A stretch of DNA of 64,000 nt from Campylobacter showae (GCF_900573985.1 NZ_UWOK01000002.1:1-64000), one strand, 5' to 3'. Counted from the stretch's first letter, positions 43,848 to 54,303 are shown. Program-made: numbers and translations. Notes: a model not told the origin generated them from the sequence alone.

Positions 43848-44348
43848 ATCTATCTAGCCTACGAACGGTTGTTTGATATATAAAAATTAACTTAAAAATA
43901 AAAAAATATTCGCCTAAAAAACGCTATACAAAGATAGTTCTAATAAAATATTAAGTTTAGAATTGAAATCGTTTTTTTTAAGGTTTATTTAATATTTGAC
44001 TAATTGATATGTTCTAACTAAACATAATTTTATGTTTAGTTATGTAGAATGGGTACGTTACAATCACAAGAAGCGTATGCAAACAGGCTTTATGTAGTAA
44101 TGCGGCAGGTATAAAAAATTTTAGACTACAAAAAGTTAAGGAAAATTATTAAGAATACACAATATAAAGTATTTCTATAAACAAATTTTTGAAAAAAGAA
44201 CGACTTAATTTGCACACAAAATAAAATTATAGGCTTGAATTCGGATATTTTTGAGACATTTCGTTAAAAAAAGAAGATATCAAATAGTAAAAATTTAATA
44301 TTAAAATCATATCTTAACAATAAACACGAAACAGAAAAGGAATAAATA
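43848..44348. other. operator-like region of the first VapD-antitoxin unit
   Basis: It contains the perfect 12-4-12 palindrome at 44015-44042 and the sequence TTCTAACTAAACATA that recurs at 45882-45897 in front of a second, similar unit. A short broken reading frame follows the palindrome (44050-44170). AAAAGGAATAAATA precedes the gene at 44349. Confidence 0.45.
44015..44042. promoter_or_regulatory. 12-bp palindrome, candidate operator
   Basis: TAACTAAACATA-ATTT-TATGTTTAGTTA, perfect. The same place before the 45928 gene (45886-45914) has the first arm unchanged and a second arm with two changes. A conserved dyad before duplicated toxin-antitoxin-type genes suggests a repressor site. Confidence 0.5.
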
Positions 44349-44672
44349 ATGGCTTACCCGTTACTAGGTACGAAAATAGTAATAGACGAAGAGAAGGTTT
44401 TGCGAGAGAAAAAGTATAAGCTAGACGTAATATACGAATATTTAGACAAGCTTGCCGAGCAATGCAATTTGATTAGGATTGATAAAAACACTTTTCACGC
44501 GAAAGGCAATGAAAAAGATTTGGAGAGTCTAGGAATATTTATGTGTATATATGCAGTAGAAAATGAATGGCTAACTAAAAATATAAAAGAATGGATTTGG
44601 ATAGACGAGGCTGAGGGCAACGAAGATATGATGGTGAAATTTAAGAAAGAAAATATAGGAGTTTGGGAATGA
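44349..44672 (+). CDS. putative antitoxin partner of VapD (copy 1)
   Basis: 107 residues: MAYPLLGTKIVIDEEKVLRE, LDVIYEYLDKLAEQCNLIRI, ending GNEDMMVKFKKENIGVWE. Nearly identical over the first 52 codons to the protein at 46486-46809. It overlaps the VapD-like gene by four bases (ATGA). The order and overlap suggest a VapX-like antitoxin, though the sequence family is not known to me. Confidence 0.6.
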   Translation: MAYPLLGTKIVIDEEKVLREKKYKLDVIYEYLDKLAEQCNLIRIDKNTFHAKGNEKDLESLGIFMCIYAVENEWLTKNIKEWIWIDEAEGNEDMMVKFKKENIGVWE

Positions 44673-44887
44673 GCGAGGAGAATTACGATAATGTGCGTAG
44701 AGCTATTAACTTTGATTTATCTACAAATGCCCTAGAGGAAATATTTGGCAAAGGAAATACCAAGAAACCATATTCTGACATAAAACACTTTATGGAAAAA
44801 AATGGTTTTGAACACAGCCAATATTCTGGCTATGTGTCAGTAGAGCCAAAGACCAAAGCCAATATTATAGGCAGCAAAGAGAACTAA
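44669..44887 (+). pseudogene. vapD: VapD-like endoribonuclease, C-terminally altered
   Basis: The VapD pattern is clear: RRAINFDLSTNALEEIFGKG, then YSDIKHFMEKNGFEHSQYSG. VapD proteins have the Cas2-like ferredoxin fold and cut RNA. About 72 codons are present where 90-95 are usual. After KTK a shift to another frame would give QYYRQQRELKNIKSAYDF ending at 44916, a more VapD-like end, so a frameshift near 44850 is likely. Toxicity as read is doubtful. Confidence 0.6.
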
Positions 44888-45927
44888 AAAACATCAAGAG
44901 CGCGTATGACTTTTAAGGGTATATATTACGCGATTTTAATATCTTGCCTTCAAATCTTCTGATTTTTGACATCTGAGCTTTTAAAAATTTTAACCACAAA
45001 TCAATCAAGAAATCAAATACTCTTTGGTTGCTGTATGATTTACAGAGAGATTGCACAATAAAAACTTATAGTTGCGTAACTATCGTACGAAAATCAGCAA
45101 TAATATCACTGATATCGTAGTCGCTATTTGGTAGACAATGCATAGCCACCGAAGTAGTAACAGCTTAGACACATATCTAAATATATTTTTAAGTACTTTG
45201 TAGTTATTTCTTGGCTGTGTTTCAGTTGTGTTAAAAATTATGTTCCAGCTAATTTGCAGCTGCATATAGCTCTATTCTTTGATATTTTTGCTCTACACAC
45301 GAATAGCACCAAAAAGTTTAGTAGGCTTTTTGTATAAAATGATTTTGCACTTTTTTTGTGCTTTTTTTGAAATTTTATCACATTTACCAAATATACCCAT
45401 TAAGTTGCGATAATGGTTCTAAAAATAAACGAATTTAAAATTTATATCCACACTACCGCATAAGGCGAATTTATCATGATATAAAAAATATAAATTTAAA
45501 TGCTGCCGATGAACAGGGGGCAATACTGAGATTTAACCCAGATACCGAAAGTAAAAATAACGATATTGTGGGTATTACTAACCATAACTAGACTGCTGCT
45601 ATTTATATTACGTTTTGATTTTTTACATTTTTAGACACTAAACTAACCATCGAAAGCGCTATTTAATTAAAAATAACGCTCCTTCGTCTCTATACGAGAT
45701 TCTTATAATATTATAAAGGATCGCTAGTAGGAGGTAATTGTTTTATATATAAATTGAAACTTAAAAATAAAATATTAATAGCCTAAAATCGGTTTTTGAG
45801 TGTATTATTTAAGCAAAACAGGCAGTTAAAGTGGAAGTTCGCTTTTTTTAAGGTTTGTTTTATTTTTCGACTAATGAATACATTCTAACTAAACATAGTT
45901 TTATATTCAGTTAAGTAGAATAGTCAT
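44888..45927. other. long gene-poor stretch before the second unit
   Basis: Low-complexity AT-rich DNA. 45493-45591 on the plus strand reads NAADEQGAILRFNPDTESKN and ends GITNHN, a likely 3' fragment of a secreted or tail gene. 45855-45920 repeats the operator-like sequence of 43985-44055. No other gene supported. Confidence 0.4.
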
Positions 45928-46416
45928 ATGAAAACCATAAAAGCCATACCTAAACATACTTTTTATGAGAAGCTTGCAGTCCGAAGAAAAAAAGAAAATT
46001 TAGATTACGACAAGTTAAAAGAAATTATCAAAAACACAAAACACATTTACCAAGATATTTCTGTGAGCGAGTTTTTAAAAGAGAATGACCTTGTTTGCAT
46101 AGAAAAGAAAATCATAGATTTAAATTCGGATACTTTTTTAAGACGCCTATACCGATTAGCTTTTGAACACAATAGAAAAGGTCGTTTAAAGAATTGCGAA
46201 ATTAGGCAAATGGCAGAGAACTTCTTTGGAGTAAAAATTGACACAAGGATAAATGAAAGATTGCTAAAAATCTTAAGATTTAAACATAGCACTATATATT
46301 GCCCTATGGTCAAAAGCGATTTTAAATACTATGGTTTTTTGGAAAAGGACGACATAGAACTTTCGTTTTTACTTGGCGAGATAGATAAAAAGACTTTTAA
46401 TTACTACAAAAAATAA
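45928..46416 (+). CDS. hypothetical protein
   Basis: 162 residues, very basic N-terminal half (KTIKAIPKHTFYEKLAVRRK), mixed helices, ending DKKTFNYYKK. It stands directly after the operator-like repeat and 69 bases before the antitoxin-like gene, so it may be the repressor or a replication-type protein of the unit. Family not recognised. Confidence 0.5.
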   Translation: MKTIKAIPKHTFYEKLAVRRKKENLDYDKLKEIIKNTKHIYQDISVSEFLKENDLVCIEKKIIDLNSDTFLRRLYRLAFEHNRKGRLKNCEIRQMAENFFGVKIDTRINERLLKILRFKHSTIYCPMVKSDFKYYGFLEKDDIELSFLLGEIDKKTFNYYKK

Positions 46417-46485
46417 TAAGGAGCTGAAAATAATATTGCAATATGGCGATAAAAAGTATAAAATAAAATCATGAAAGGAAAAACT

Positions 46486-46809
46486 ATGGCTTACCCGTTA
46501 CTAGGCACGAAAATAGTGATAGACGAAGAGAAGGTTTTGCGAGAGAAAAAGTATAAGCTAGACGTAATATACGAATATTTAGACAAGCTTGCCGAGCAGT
46601 GCAATTTGATTAGGATTGATAAAAACACTTTTCACGCGAAAGGGGATGAAAACGATTTATCAAATTTGGGTCTATTTATGTGTAGATACGCAGTAGAAAA
46701 CGAGTGGCTAACCAAGAATATCAAAGAGTGGGTTTGCATTAGCGAACGATGTGGAAATGAGGATATGGTAGCAAGATTTAAAAAAGAGAAAATGGGAATT
46801 TGGGAGTGA
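46486..46809 (+). CDS. VapD-antitoxin-like protein (copy 2)
   Basis: 107 residues from the ATG at 46486, with AAAGGA upstream; an in-frame ATG at 46471 is less likely. The first 52 codons match copy 1 at the protein level and differ at only three bases; the rest diverges moderately (LSNLGLFMCRYAVENEWLTK). No vapD follows; only a 25-codon frame from 46806 (VNSKNRAVRMPTKNIYASEK) is present. An orphan antitoxin could protect against VapD of other elements. Confidence 0.6.
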   Translation: MAYPLLGTKIVIDEEKVLREKKYKLDVIYEYLDKLAEQCNLIRIDKNTFHAKGDENDLSNLGLFMCRYAVENEWLTKNIKEWVCISERCGNEDMVARFKKEKMGIWE

Positions 46810-46949
46810 ATAGCAAAAATAGAGCTGTTCGTATGCCGACAAAAAATATCTACGCATCAGAAAAACTAACAGAATTTGACATTTAAAAAGTAGAAAATTT
46901 ATGTCCAATTTTTATTCTATAATTTTATTAAATTTTTTAAGGAGTAAAT

Positions 46950-47405
46950 ATGGCATTGGCACTACCTACGATAGAGGAATATATAATACAAAGAGATAAG
47001 GAGTTTGGTTTTTGGTTAGTCTTTCATACTAGATACAATGATATATGTGCATTTGGAAAGCAATTAGAAAATGATCAATTTGATAATTTTGATAAAAAAT
47101 ACATAGATAATGAATCAAGAAACTATTTTTTAAATTTTATGAAAGAAAATTTTCCAAATATAAAATTAACCAATGTTTTTGATCTGGTTGATCCTGGCGT
47201 GTTGACCTATCCATATTTAGGTAGCATTGCAGTAGATTGTGTTCAAGGAGATGAGGCGTTTAATGCAATTAGCGCAATGTATGGCAATCCATTTGAAGCC
47301 CCTATTTCCAACAAGGCTGTTTTTTGGGTTATGAAATTAGAAGATGCCATTAAGTCGCATACAAAAAGGCAAGAAGCAATAGACGCCGCATTTGGAGATT
47401 TTTAA
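46950..47405 (+). CDS. hypothetical protein
   Basis: 151 residues starting MALALPTIEEYIIQRDKEFG after AAGGAG, soluble, slightly acidic. LTYPYLGSIAVDCVQGDEAF is the most distinctive part. No family recognised; could be an immunity-type protein given size and context. Confidence 0.5.
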   Translation: MALALPTIEEYIIQRDKEFGFWLVFHTRYNDICAFGKQLENDQFDNFDKKYIDNESRNYFLNFMKENFPNIKLTNVFDLVDPGVLTYPYLGSIAVDCVQGDEAFNAISAMYGNPFEAPISNKAVFWVMKLEDAIKSHTKRQEAIDAAFGDF

Positions 47406-48027
47406 AAATATCTCAAATGCTTTTAATACACAAAAATATGTTAACGGCTAATATACATTTTATAAAAAACAAGGCATCTAAAAAGCATAAAGCCGTGCTA
47501 GATGCCCCTACCCTACTACTTTTATTCGCTTCATTCGCTTAGTTTTTTAGCTTGCTTTTGGACGCTTTTTTTAAATGCTCGTTCTACGCCCTTTTCTATC
47601 CACATTCTTACTAGTAAAGTTTTGCTATTTCCAATGATAATTGATTTATCTTGTAGCCTTAATATAATCTTATACATATGCACGAGTTGCGTGATACAAT
47701 AAAGAAAAAACCGTCCCATGAGCCATTTTTCTGCCGCCAAGCAAAAATGTGCTCAGTAAAATTTTTTAGCTATGGATAGTCTCAATAAAGTAGTTTTAAC
47801 TACTAACGAGCCACATAATATTTATTCCATCATAAGCAATAATCCATAAGCAAAATGGTAGAATAGCAAATAAACTATAAATATTAATCAATCATGCATG
47901 TGCAAGCAACTAAAAGGGATTGGAATATTTGCCGTTTTTTAATGAATTTATAGTATTTCATATAATTAATCAAATTTAACCACGCTTTAATTGAGCGATA
48001 TGATTTAACTACATAACGGAGAAAAAG
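47406..48027. other. intergenic region before the restriction locus
   Basis: GGCATCTA / TAGATGCC (47471-47505) is a possible terminator for the gene at 46950. A weak minus-strand frame 47531-47740 (69 codons, basic end VERAFKKSVQKQAKKLSE) is possible but unsupported. ATAACGGAG before 48028 is the hsdM ribosome-binding site. Confidence 0.4.
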
Positions 48028-49881
48028 ATGATAAACATTCGAAAACTAGAAAACGACCTCTGGGAGTCGGCGGACCTTTTACGCTCAGGCTCAAACCTCA
48101 CATCATATCAATACTGTATGCCGGTACTTGGTCTTATCTTTTTGCGCTACGCGTATAGTAGATTTAAAATGGTAGAGGCTGAAATTTTAAAAGATCGCCC
48201 GTCTCGCGGCGGCAGAGTTATGCCTGTTGAGGCGAGCGACTTTGCGGCAAAGAGCGCACTCTATCTTCCAAAAGAAGCTCAGTATGACTATCTACTAAAT
48301 TTACCTCAAGATATCTCATCGGCAAATCTTGTCAATAAAGACAACCACATCATGACTAGTCTAGGCGAAGTCGTAAACAACGCCATGTCCTTGATCGAAG
48401 ATCAGAGCGAACAGCTCATCGGCGTACTACCAAAAAGCTATGCTGATTTTTCAGACGAAATTTTATCCGAGCTTTTGCGCATATTTAACAACTCAGCCCT
48501 TGATGAGATCGGCGGAGATATCATCGGTAGAATTTACGAGTACTTTTTAAATAAATTTGCCAAAAGCATAGCCTCTGATGATGGCGTTTTCTTTACTCCA
48601 AAGTCGCTTGTAAAGATGATCGTAAATATCATGGAACCAAAAAACGGCATACTCTTTGACCCAGCGTGCGGCTCTGGCGGTATGTTTATCCAGTCTGGGG
48701 ATTTTGTAAATGCAGCAGGCATGAACGCAAATAGCATGATGACCTTTTACGGCCAAGAAAAGGTCGAGTACAACGCACAGCTTTGCTTGATGAACATGGC
48801 GGTGCACGGACTTACCGGCGTTATCAAGTCCGGAGATGAGGCAAACAGCTTTTATAGCGACGCTCACAACCTTGACGGCCGCTGCGACTACGTCATGGCA
48901 AACCCCCCCCCTTTTAACGTCGATAAAGTAAAGGCCGAGTCTTGCGAAAGCTCAAAACGCCTGCCTTTTGGCATGCCAAGCGTAAATAAAAACAAAGAGG
49001 TCGGAAACGCAAATTACCTTTGGATATCTTACTTTTATAGCTACCTAAACGAAAAAGGTCGTGCAGGCTTTGTTATGGCGTCTTCAGCCACGGATAGCGG
49101 CGGCAAAGATAAAGATATAAGAGAAAGTCTTGTAAAAACAGGCGATGTTGATGTGATGATCAGCGTAGGAAATAACTTCTTTTACACGCTCTCTCTGCCT
49201 TGCTCTCTTTGGTTTTTTGATAAAAACAAGTCAAATGAGACTAAAAACAAGGTGCTTTTTATCGACGCTAGAAACTACTACACCGCAGTTGATCGCACGC
49301 TAAACGAATGGTCTTACTGGCAGCTAAAAAACATCAATGCTATCGTATGGCTATACCGCGGCGAGATAGATAAGTATAGAGCCTTGCTTGATGAGTATAA
49401 AGTTGCTCTTGCAAGCACCAAGCCTTTTAGCGAACAAATTCATGAAATTTCACAAGAGATAAATTCTCTTAGAGCAAAAGCAAAAGAGGCGGTAGAGGCA
49501 GCCCCAAAACGAGAAAAGAAGAGAGTGCAAGAAGAGTATGACGCACAGCTTGCCAAATTTAGCGAAAAGCTCACGACAGCCAGAGAGGCAAACTGGCTCT
49601 ATGAGAAATTTAAAGATGGCGTTTATCAAGATGTGCTTGGCCTTTGCAAGGTTGCCTATACTACCAAAGCAGCGCAAGGAGAAAATGAGGGCGTCAGCAT
49701 AGAAGAAAAGGGCTGGTCGCTCACTCCTGGAGCCTATGTGGGCGTTGCGCCGATAGAAGATGACGGGGTAGATTTTGAGGAGCGTATGATAGAGATCCAC
49801 CGTGAGCTTTTATCTTTACAGGCCGAGTCAAATTTACTCATGGATACCATCTCTCAAAATTTAAAGGAGATGGGGTTGTGA
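48028..49881 (+). CDS. hsdM: type I restriction-modification methyltransferase, HsdM
   Basis: 617 residues. N-terminal helical domain (LENDLWESADLLRSGSNLTS), SAM motif DPACGSGGMF (211-220) and catalytic motif IV at 292-296. Motif IV reads NPPPF instead of the usual NPPF, from a run of nine C (48903-48911); six C would give the normal motif. The protein methylates adenine as M2S and joins HsdR for restriction. A C-terminal coiled region (AKAKEAVEAAPKREKKRVQE) contacts HsdS. hsdS overlaps by four bases. The C run could be a slip site. Confidence 0.92.
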   Translation: MINIRKLENDLWESADLLRSGSNLTSYQYCMPVLGLIFLRYAYSRFKMVEAEILKDRPSRGGRVMPVEASDFAAKSALYLPKEAQYDYLLNLPQDISSANLVNKDNHIMTSLGEVVNNAMSLIEDQSEQLIGVLPKSYADFSDEILSELLRIFNNSALDEIGGDIIGRIYEYFLNKFAKSIASDDGVFFTPKSLVKMIVNIMEPKNGILFDPACGSGGMFIQSGDFVNAAGMNANSMMTFYGQEKVEYNAQLCLMNMAVHGLTGVIKSGDEANSFYSDAHNLDGRCDYVMANPPPFNVDKVKAESCESSKRLPFGMPSVNKNKEVGNANYLWISYFYSYLNEKGRAGFVMASSATDSGGKDKDIRESLVKTGDVDVMISVGNNFFYTLSLPCSLWFFDKNKSNETKNKVLFIDARNYYTAVDRTLNEWSYWQLKNINAIVWLYRGEIDKYRALLDEYKVALASTKPFSEQIHEISQEINSLRAKAKEAVEAAPKREKKRVQEEYDAQLAKFSEKLTTAREANWLYEKFKDGVYQDVLGLCKVAYTTKAAQGENEGVSIEEKGWSLTPGAYVGVAPIEDDGVDFEERMIEIHRELLSLQAESNLLMDTISQNLKEMGL

Positions 49882-51149
49882 AGTGGGAAAAAGTAAGACT
49901 TGGAGATGTTGCAAAAGTATCATCAAGTAAAAGAATATTTGCAAGTCAGTATACAAAGTCAGGTGTTCCGTTTTATAGGCAAAAAGAAATAATAGATAAG
50001 AAAAATAAAAATGAAATAATTAACCCATTGTTTATCAGCTGGGAAACTTTTGATGACATTAAGAAAAAATTTGGAGCTCCCAATAAAAATGACTTATTAA
50101 TTACGGCTGTAGGAGCAACCTTGGGTATTCCATATGTTGTTATTGATGAAATTTTCTACTTTAAAGATGGGAATTTAATATGGCTTAGTAACTTTGATGA
50201 GAGCATTAATTCTAAATATTTATACTATTGGATAAATTCTGATATTGGGCAAAAAACAATCTGGTCGCGAACAATAGGCTCAGCACAGCCAGCATTAACT
50301 ATTGATATTTTAAAGCAACTTGAGATTCCAGTGCCTATATTTAATACACAATGCAAAATCGTTAAAATTTTATCTGCATATGACGATCTGATTGAAAGTA
50401 ATCAAAAGCAGATTAATCTTCTTGAAGAGGCGGCGCAGCGTCTGTATAAAGAGTGGTTTGTTGATTTTCGCTTTCCAGGATATGAGAATGCCAAATTTAT
50501 CGACGGCATCCCTGAGGGGTGGAGGAAGGAGCCTATTTGCAATATAGTCTCTTACGAAATAGGTGGAGGATGGGGCGAAGACTATTTAAAAGAACAAAAC
50601 GATAAGCCAGCTTTTGTAATACGTGGAACTGATTTGCACGGAATAACACATGGAGACATATTGTCCATACCATATAGATACCATACACAAAGTAATTTAG
50701 CTTCCAGAATTTTACAAGATGGAGATATTGTATTTGAGGTATCTGGAGGCAGTAAAACAGAAGGTGTTGCAAGAACACTACTAATAAGAAAAGAATTGCT
50801 TGAAATATATGGTAGCCCAGTAATGTGTGCTAGTTTTTGTAAGCTAATAAGGCTTGTTGATAATTCGCTTTCTCAGTATATGTACAATACATTGCAATAT
50901 TTACGTTTAAGTGGAAAAACAAGTGAATTTGATAAAAAAAGTGCCAGCAGTATTGTTAATTATCGTTGGAAAGACTTTTTGTCGCAGCAAGATGTATTAA
51001 TCCCTACATTAACGATAATCGAAGCTTATAATAGATTGGCAGAATGCTATTACTACAAAATAATAAATCAATCAAAAATGATTGAGTGTTTAAAAAATGC
51101 TCGTGATCGCTTGTTACCAAAGCTTATGAGTGGTGAGATAGAAGTATAA
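49878..51149 (+). CDS. hsdS: type I restriction specificity subunit, HsdS
   Basis: 423 residues, GTG start in an ATGA-like overlap with hsdM (TTGTGA). Two target-recognition domains: about 1-150 (MKWEKVRLGDVAKVSSSKRI, IGSAQPALTIDILKQLEIPV) and about 210-380 (EGWRKEPICNIVSYEIGGGW), separated by conserved helices DDLIESNQKQINLLEEAAQR with LYKEWFVDFRFPGYE. The second helix region lies at the end (RLLPKLMSGEIEV). Codon use is more AT-rich than hsdM, as is common for swapped specificity genes. Confidence 0.92.
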   Translation: MKWEKVRLGDVAKVSSSKRIFASQYTKSGVPFYRQKEIIDKKNKNEIINPLFISWETFDDIKKKFGAPNKNDLLITAVGATLGIPYVVIDEIFYFKDGNLIWLSNFDESINSKYLYYWINSDIGQKTIWSRTIGSAQPALTIDILKQLEIPVPIFNTQCKIVKILSAYDDLIESNQKQINLLEEAAQRLYKEWFVDFRFPGYENAKFIDGIPEGWRKEPICNIVSYEIGGGWGEDYLKEQNDKPAFVIRGTDLHGITHGDILSIPYRYHTQSNLASRILQDGDIVFEVSGGSKTEGVARTLLIRKELLEIYGSPVMCASFCKLIRLVDNSLSQYMYNTLQYLRLSGKTSEFDKKSASSIVNYRWKDFLSQQDVLIPTLTIIEAYNRLAECYYYKIINQSKMIECLKNARDRLLPKLMSGEIEV

Positions 51150-51159
51150 GGAGATATCT

Positions 51160-54100
51160 ATGAGTTATGATTATTCCGAAAATATTTTAGTGCAAGAGAG
51201 TGCTGGAAATTTACTCCATGACAAGCTAGGCTGGGATGTTAAATTTGCATATAACAGTGAAATTTTGGGCGAAAACGGCACATTTGGCAGAAAGAGCTAT
51301 AAAGAAATTCTCCTAACTTGCTATCTCAAAGAGGCGCTTAAGAAATTTAACCCTTGGATAAATGAGGCTCAGATCATCGAGGCTCTTAGAAATTTAGAGA
51401 GCAGACTATCTACGGCTTCGCTTTTACAAGTAAATGAAGAGAAATACTACCTTATACGAGACGGAATCCCTGTAACCATAAAAAAGCCAAACGGCGAAAC
51501 GCAGATAAAAAAGGCTATGGTTATAGACTTTTTAAACCCTGAAAATAACTACTTTTTAGCCATAAAAGAGCTAAAAATCCACGGAGAGCTACATAGAAGA
51601 AGAACGGATATCGTAGGCTTTGTAAATGGCATACCGCTACTTTTTGTAGAGCTCAAAAACAGCTCGGTTGATGTTCGCAACGCATATGAGGATAACTACA
51701 CAGACTACCAAGATACGGTACCAAATTTGTTTTACTACAACGCCTTTCTCATGCTATCAAACGGCATGGAGGCAAAGGTCGGCACGCTTGGGAGTAAATT
51801 TGAGTTTTTCCATGAGTGGAAAAGGCTTGATGAAAACGATCAAGGAAGTGTGGCTCTTGAGACTATGCTCTTAGGAATTTGCAAGAAAGAAAATTTCCTA
51901 GATCTTTTTGAAAATTTTATCCTCTATGACCACTCAAACGGCCATACGGCGAAAATTCTCGCTAGAAATCACCAATATCTAGGCGTAAACGAAGCGATGA
52001 AAGCATACGCCGCAAGAAAGCTAAACGACGGTAAACTGGGCGTGTTTTGGCATACGCAAGGATCAGGCAAGAGCTACTCTATGCTATTTTTTGCTAAAAA
52101 GGTTCGCCGAAAGATGCCAGGAACGCCGACGTTTGTTATCCTAACCGATAGAGACGAGCTAAATACTCAAATAAGCGATACCTTTGAAAACTGCGGACTG
52201 CTTGGCAAAGATATAAAAGCCTCTCAGTATATCGCTACAAGCGGCAGTGATCTCGTGCAAAAACTAAAAGGCAATCCAAGCTTTATTTTCACGCTTATTC
52301 AAAAATTTAATAAACCAAATGAAGCGCCTATCTATCCAGACCACGATATCATCATCATCTCAGATGAGGCGCACCGCAGCCAGTATGGGATATTTGCCGA
52401 TAATATGATGAAACTACTACCCACAGCTGCTCGTATAGGATTTACCGGTACGCCTTTGCTCTCTAGCGACAATATCACGGCCAGGACTTTTGGCGGTTAT
52501 GTCTCGGTTTATGACTTTAAAAGAGCGGTTGAGGATGGCGCGACGGTGCCGCTTTATTATGAAAATCGCGGCGAAAAGATCGTGGATCTACAAAATCCGG
52601 AAATAACGGATCAAATTTTAGACGCCATAGAAAACGCCGATCTTGATGTTAATGAGCAAGATAAGCTAGAGGCTGAATTTGCAAAAGAGATACACTTGCT
52701 AACGGCGGAGCCTAGGCTAAAATCTATCGCGCGTGATTTTGTTAGGCATTATTGCGATCTGTGGACGAGCGGAAAGGCGATGTTTGTTTGTCTAAACAAG
52801 GTAACGTGCGTTAGGATGTATAACTTCGTGCAAGAGTACTGGCAAGAAGAGATAAAAGCCCTAAAGGAAAATATCAAAAAAGTCTCCCAACAAGAGGCGC
52901 AGGAGCTAGAACGCAAGCTAAAATGGATGCAAGAGTGCGAAATGGCGGTGGTAATAAGCCAAGAACAAAATGAAATTCAGACTTTTAGAAAATGGGATCT
53001 AGATATCGAGTACCATAGAGAAAAGATGGAGAAGCGAGAGCTTGATAAAGAATTTAAAGATAGCAAAAATCCTTTGAGAGTAGTCTTTGTCTGCGCTATG
53101 TGGCTAACTGGCTTTGATGTGAAGTGCCTATCTTGCCTCTATCTTGATAAACCGCTAAAAGCGCATACGCTAATGCAAACCATCGCTAGAGCAAACCGCG
53201 TAAGCGAAGGCAAAAGCAATGGGTTGATAGTTGACTATATAGGTATCGTAAAGGCACTCAGAAAAGCACTTGCAGACTACACCGCAAATTTAGGTGCTAA
53301 TAACGGCGCAGATCCTACAATAGATAAAGAGGAGCTCGTCGCGCGTATCATAGAAGTGGTAGAAAAGACGAGGGAGTTTTTAGAGCAAAAAGAATTTGAG
53401 CTAGAAAAACTTATCGGTGCGGTTGATTTTGCAAAGCTTGCATATTTGCAAGAGGCGGCTAATGCTGTTTGTGGAAGTATCGGGGATAAGAAAATCTTTA
53501 CAACTTATGCTTCGGAGCTTAACCGACTCATAAAATATACAGACCGAAACGACATAACCGCTCAAATGCGAAAACAATATGAAGCTATCGCAGCTATCTA
53601 CACTGAGCTTCAAAAAAAGCGAAAGCATACAAATACAACTGACCTAATGATCGAGATACATAAAATCATCAACGAACATATAAAAATAGCCGATGAGCCT
53701 ACTTTAGATAGCGAAGCCGCACGTAGGTTTGATATAAGCGCTATAGACTTTGATCTGCTGCGTAGTGAATTTGCGAAGGTTAAAACCAAAAATTTAACCA
53801 TAAAAGACCTAGAGGAGATCATCAAACAAAAGCTAGATAGTATGCTTTTTAACAATCCTAACCGCATAGACTACTATGAACGCTATCAACAAATCATCGC
53901 AGAGTATAATACGGAGCAAGACAGGGCGACGATAGAAAAGACATTTATGGATCTTATGGATCTGGCAAGTCAGATGAGCAATGAAGAGCGACGCTACGCA
54001 AAAGAGGGATTTGCGAGTGATGAGGAGTTGTCGTTTTACGATATGCTCTTTAGAGATGATCTTAGCAAAAATGAAATAAAAAAGATCAAAGAAGTAGCCG

Positions 54101-54303
54101 CGGCTCTACTTGATAAGATCAAATCAAAAATCGCTGAACTAGATCACTGGAGCGACAAACAAGAGACAAAAGCCGAGGTGGATAATCTCATCCGTGATAC
54201 TCTCTGGGGAGAGCTGCCTGAGTGCTACGATGACGTTAGTATTGCGATATGTAGAGAGAAAATTTACGAGTATGTCTATATGAGATATAGGAGTGCGGCG
54301 TAG
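51160..54303 (+). CDS. hsdR: type I restriction endonuclease, HsdR
   Basis: 1047 residues. Nuclease domain: VIDFLNPENNYFLAIKELKI, RRRTDIVGFVNGIPLLFVEL with D150, E164 and K166. SF2 helicase motor: GSGKS (301-305), DEAH (402-405), GFTGTPLL, and TIARANRV. The C-terminal third is helical. It translocates DNA and cuts at a distance. It lies ten bases after hsdS, completing an M-S-R operon. The 3' end runs directly into a truncated radical-SAM gene. Confidence 0.93.
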   Translation: MSYDYSENILVQESAGNLLHDKLGWDVKFAYNSEILGENGTFGRKSYKEILLTCYLKEALKKFNPWINEAQIIEALRNLESRLSTASLLQVNEEKYYLIRDGIPVTIKKPNGETQIKKAMVIDFLNPENNYFLAIKELKIHGELHRRRTDIVGFVNGIPLLFVELKNSSVDVRNAYEDNYTDYQDTVPNLFYYNAFLMLSNGMEAKVGTLGSKFEFFHEWKRLDENDQGSVALETMLLGICKKENFLDLFENFILYDHSNGHTAKILARNHQYLGVNEAMKAYAARKLNDGKLGVFWHTQGSGKSYSMLFFAKKVRRKMPGTPTFVILTDRDELNTQISDTFENCGLLGKDIKASQYIATSGSDLVQKLKGNPSFIFTLIQKFNKPNEAPIYPDHDIIIISDEAHRSQYGIFADNMMKLLPTAARIGFTGTPLLSSDNITARTFGGYVSVYDFKRAVEDGATVPLYYENRGEKIVDLQNPEITDQILDAIENADLDVNEQDKLEAEFAKEIHLLTAEPRLKSIARDFVRHYCDLWTSGKAMFVCLNKVTCVRMYNFVQEYWQEEIKALKENIKKVSQQEAQELERKLKWMQECEMAVVISQEQNEIQTFRKWDLDIEYHREKMEKRELDKEFKDSKNPLRVVFVCAMWLTGFDVKCLSCLYLDKPLKAHTLMQTIARANRVSEGKSNGLIVDYIGIVKALRKALADYTANLGANNGADPTIDKEELVARIIEVVEKTREFLEQKEFELEKLIGAVDFAKLAYLQEAANAVCGSIGDKKIFTTYASELNRLIKYTDRNDITAQMRKQYEAIAAIYTELQKKRKHTNTTDLMIEIHKIINEHIKIADEPTLDSEAARRFDISAIDFDLLRSEFAKVKTKNLTIKDLEEIIKQKLDSMLFNNPNRIDYYERYQQIIAEYNTEQDRATIEKTFMDLMDLASQMSNEERRYAKEGFASDEELSFYDMLFRDDLSKNEIKKIKEVAAALLDKIKSKIAELDHWSDKQETKAEVDNLIRDTLWGELPECYDDVSIAICREKIYEYVYMRYRSAA

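Noticed and set aside
45080..45265. Minus-strand 61-codon frame
   Set aside because: Composition rich in Ile/Leu/Arg without start signals; not supported as a gene.
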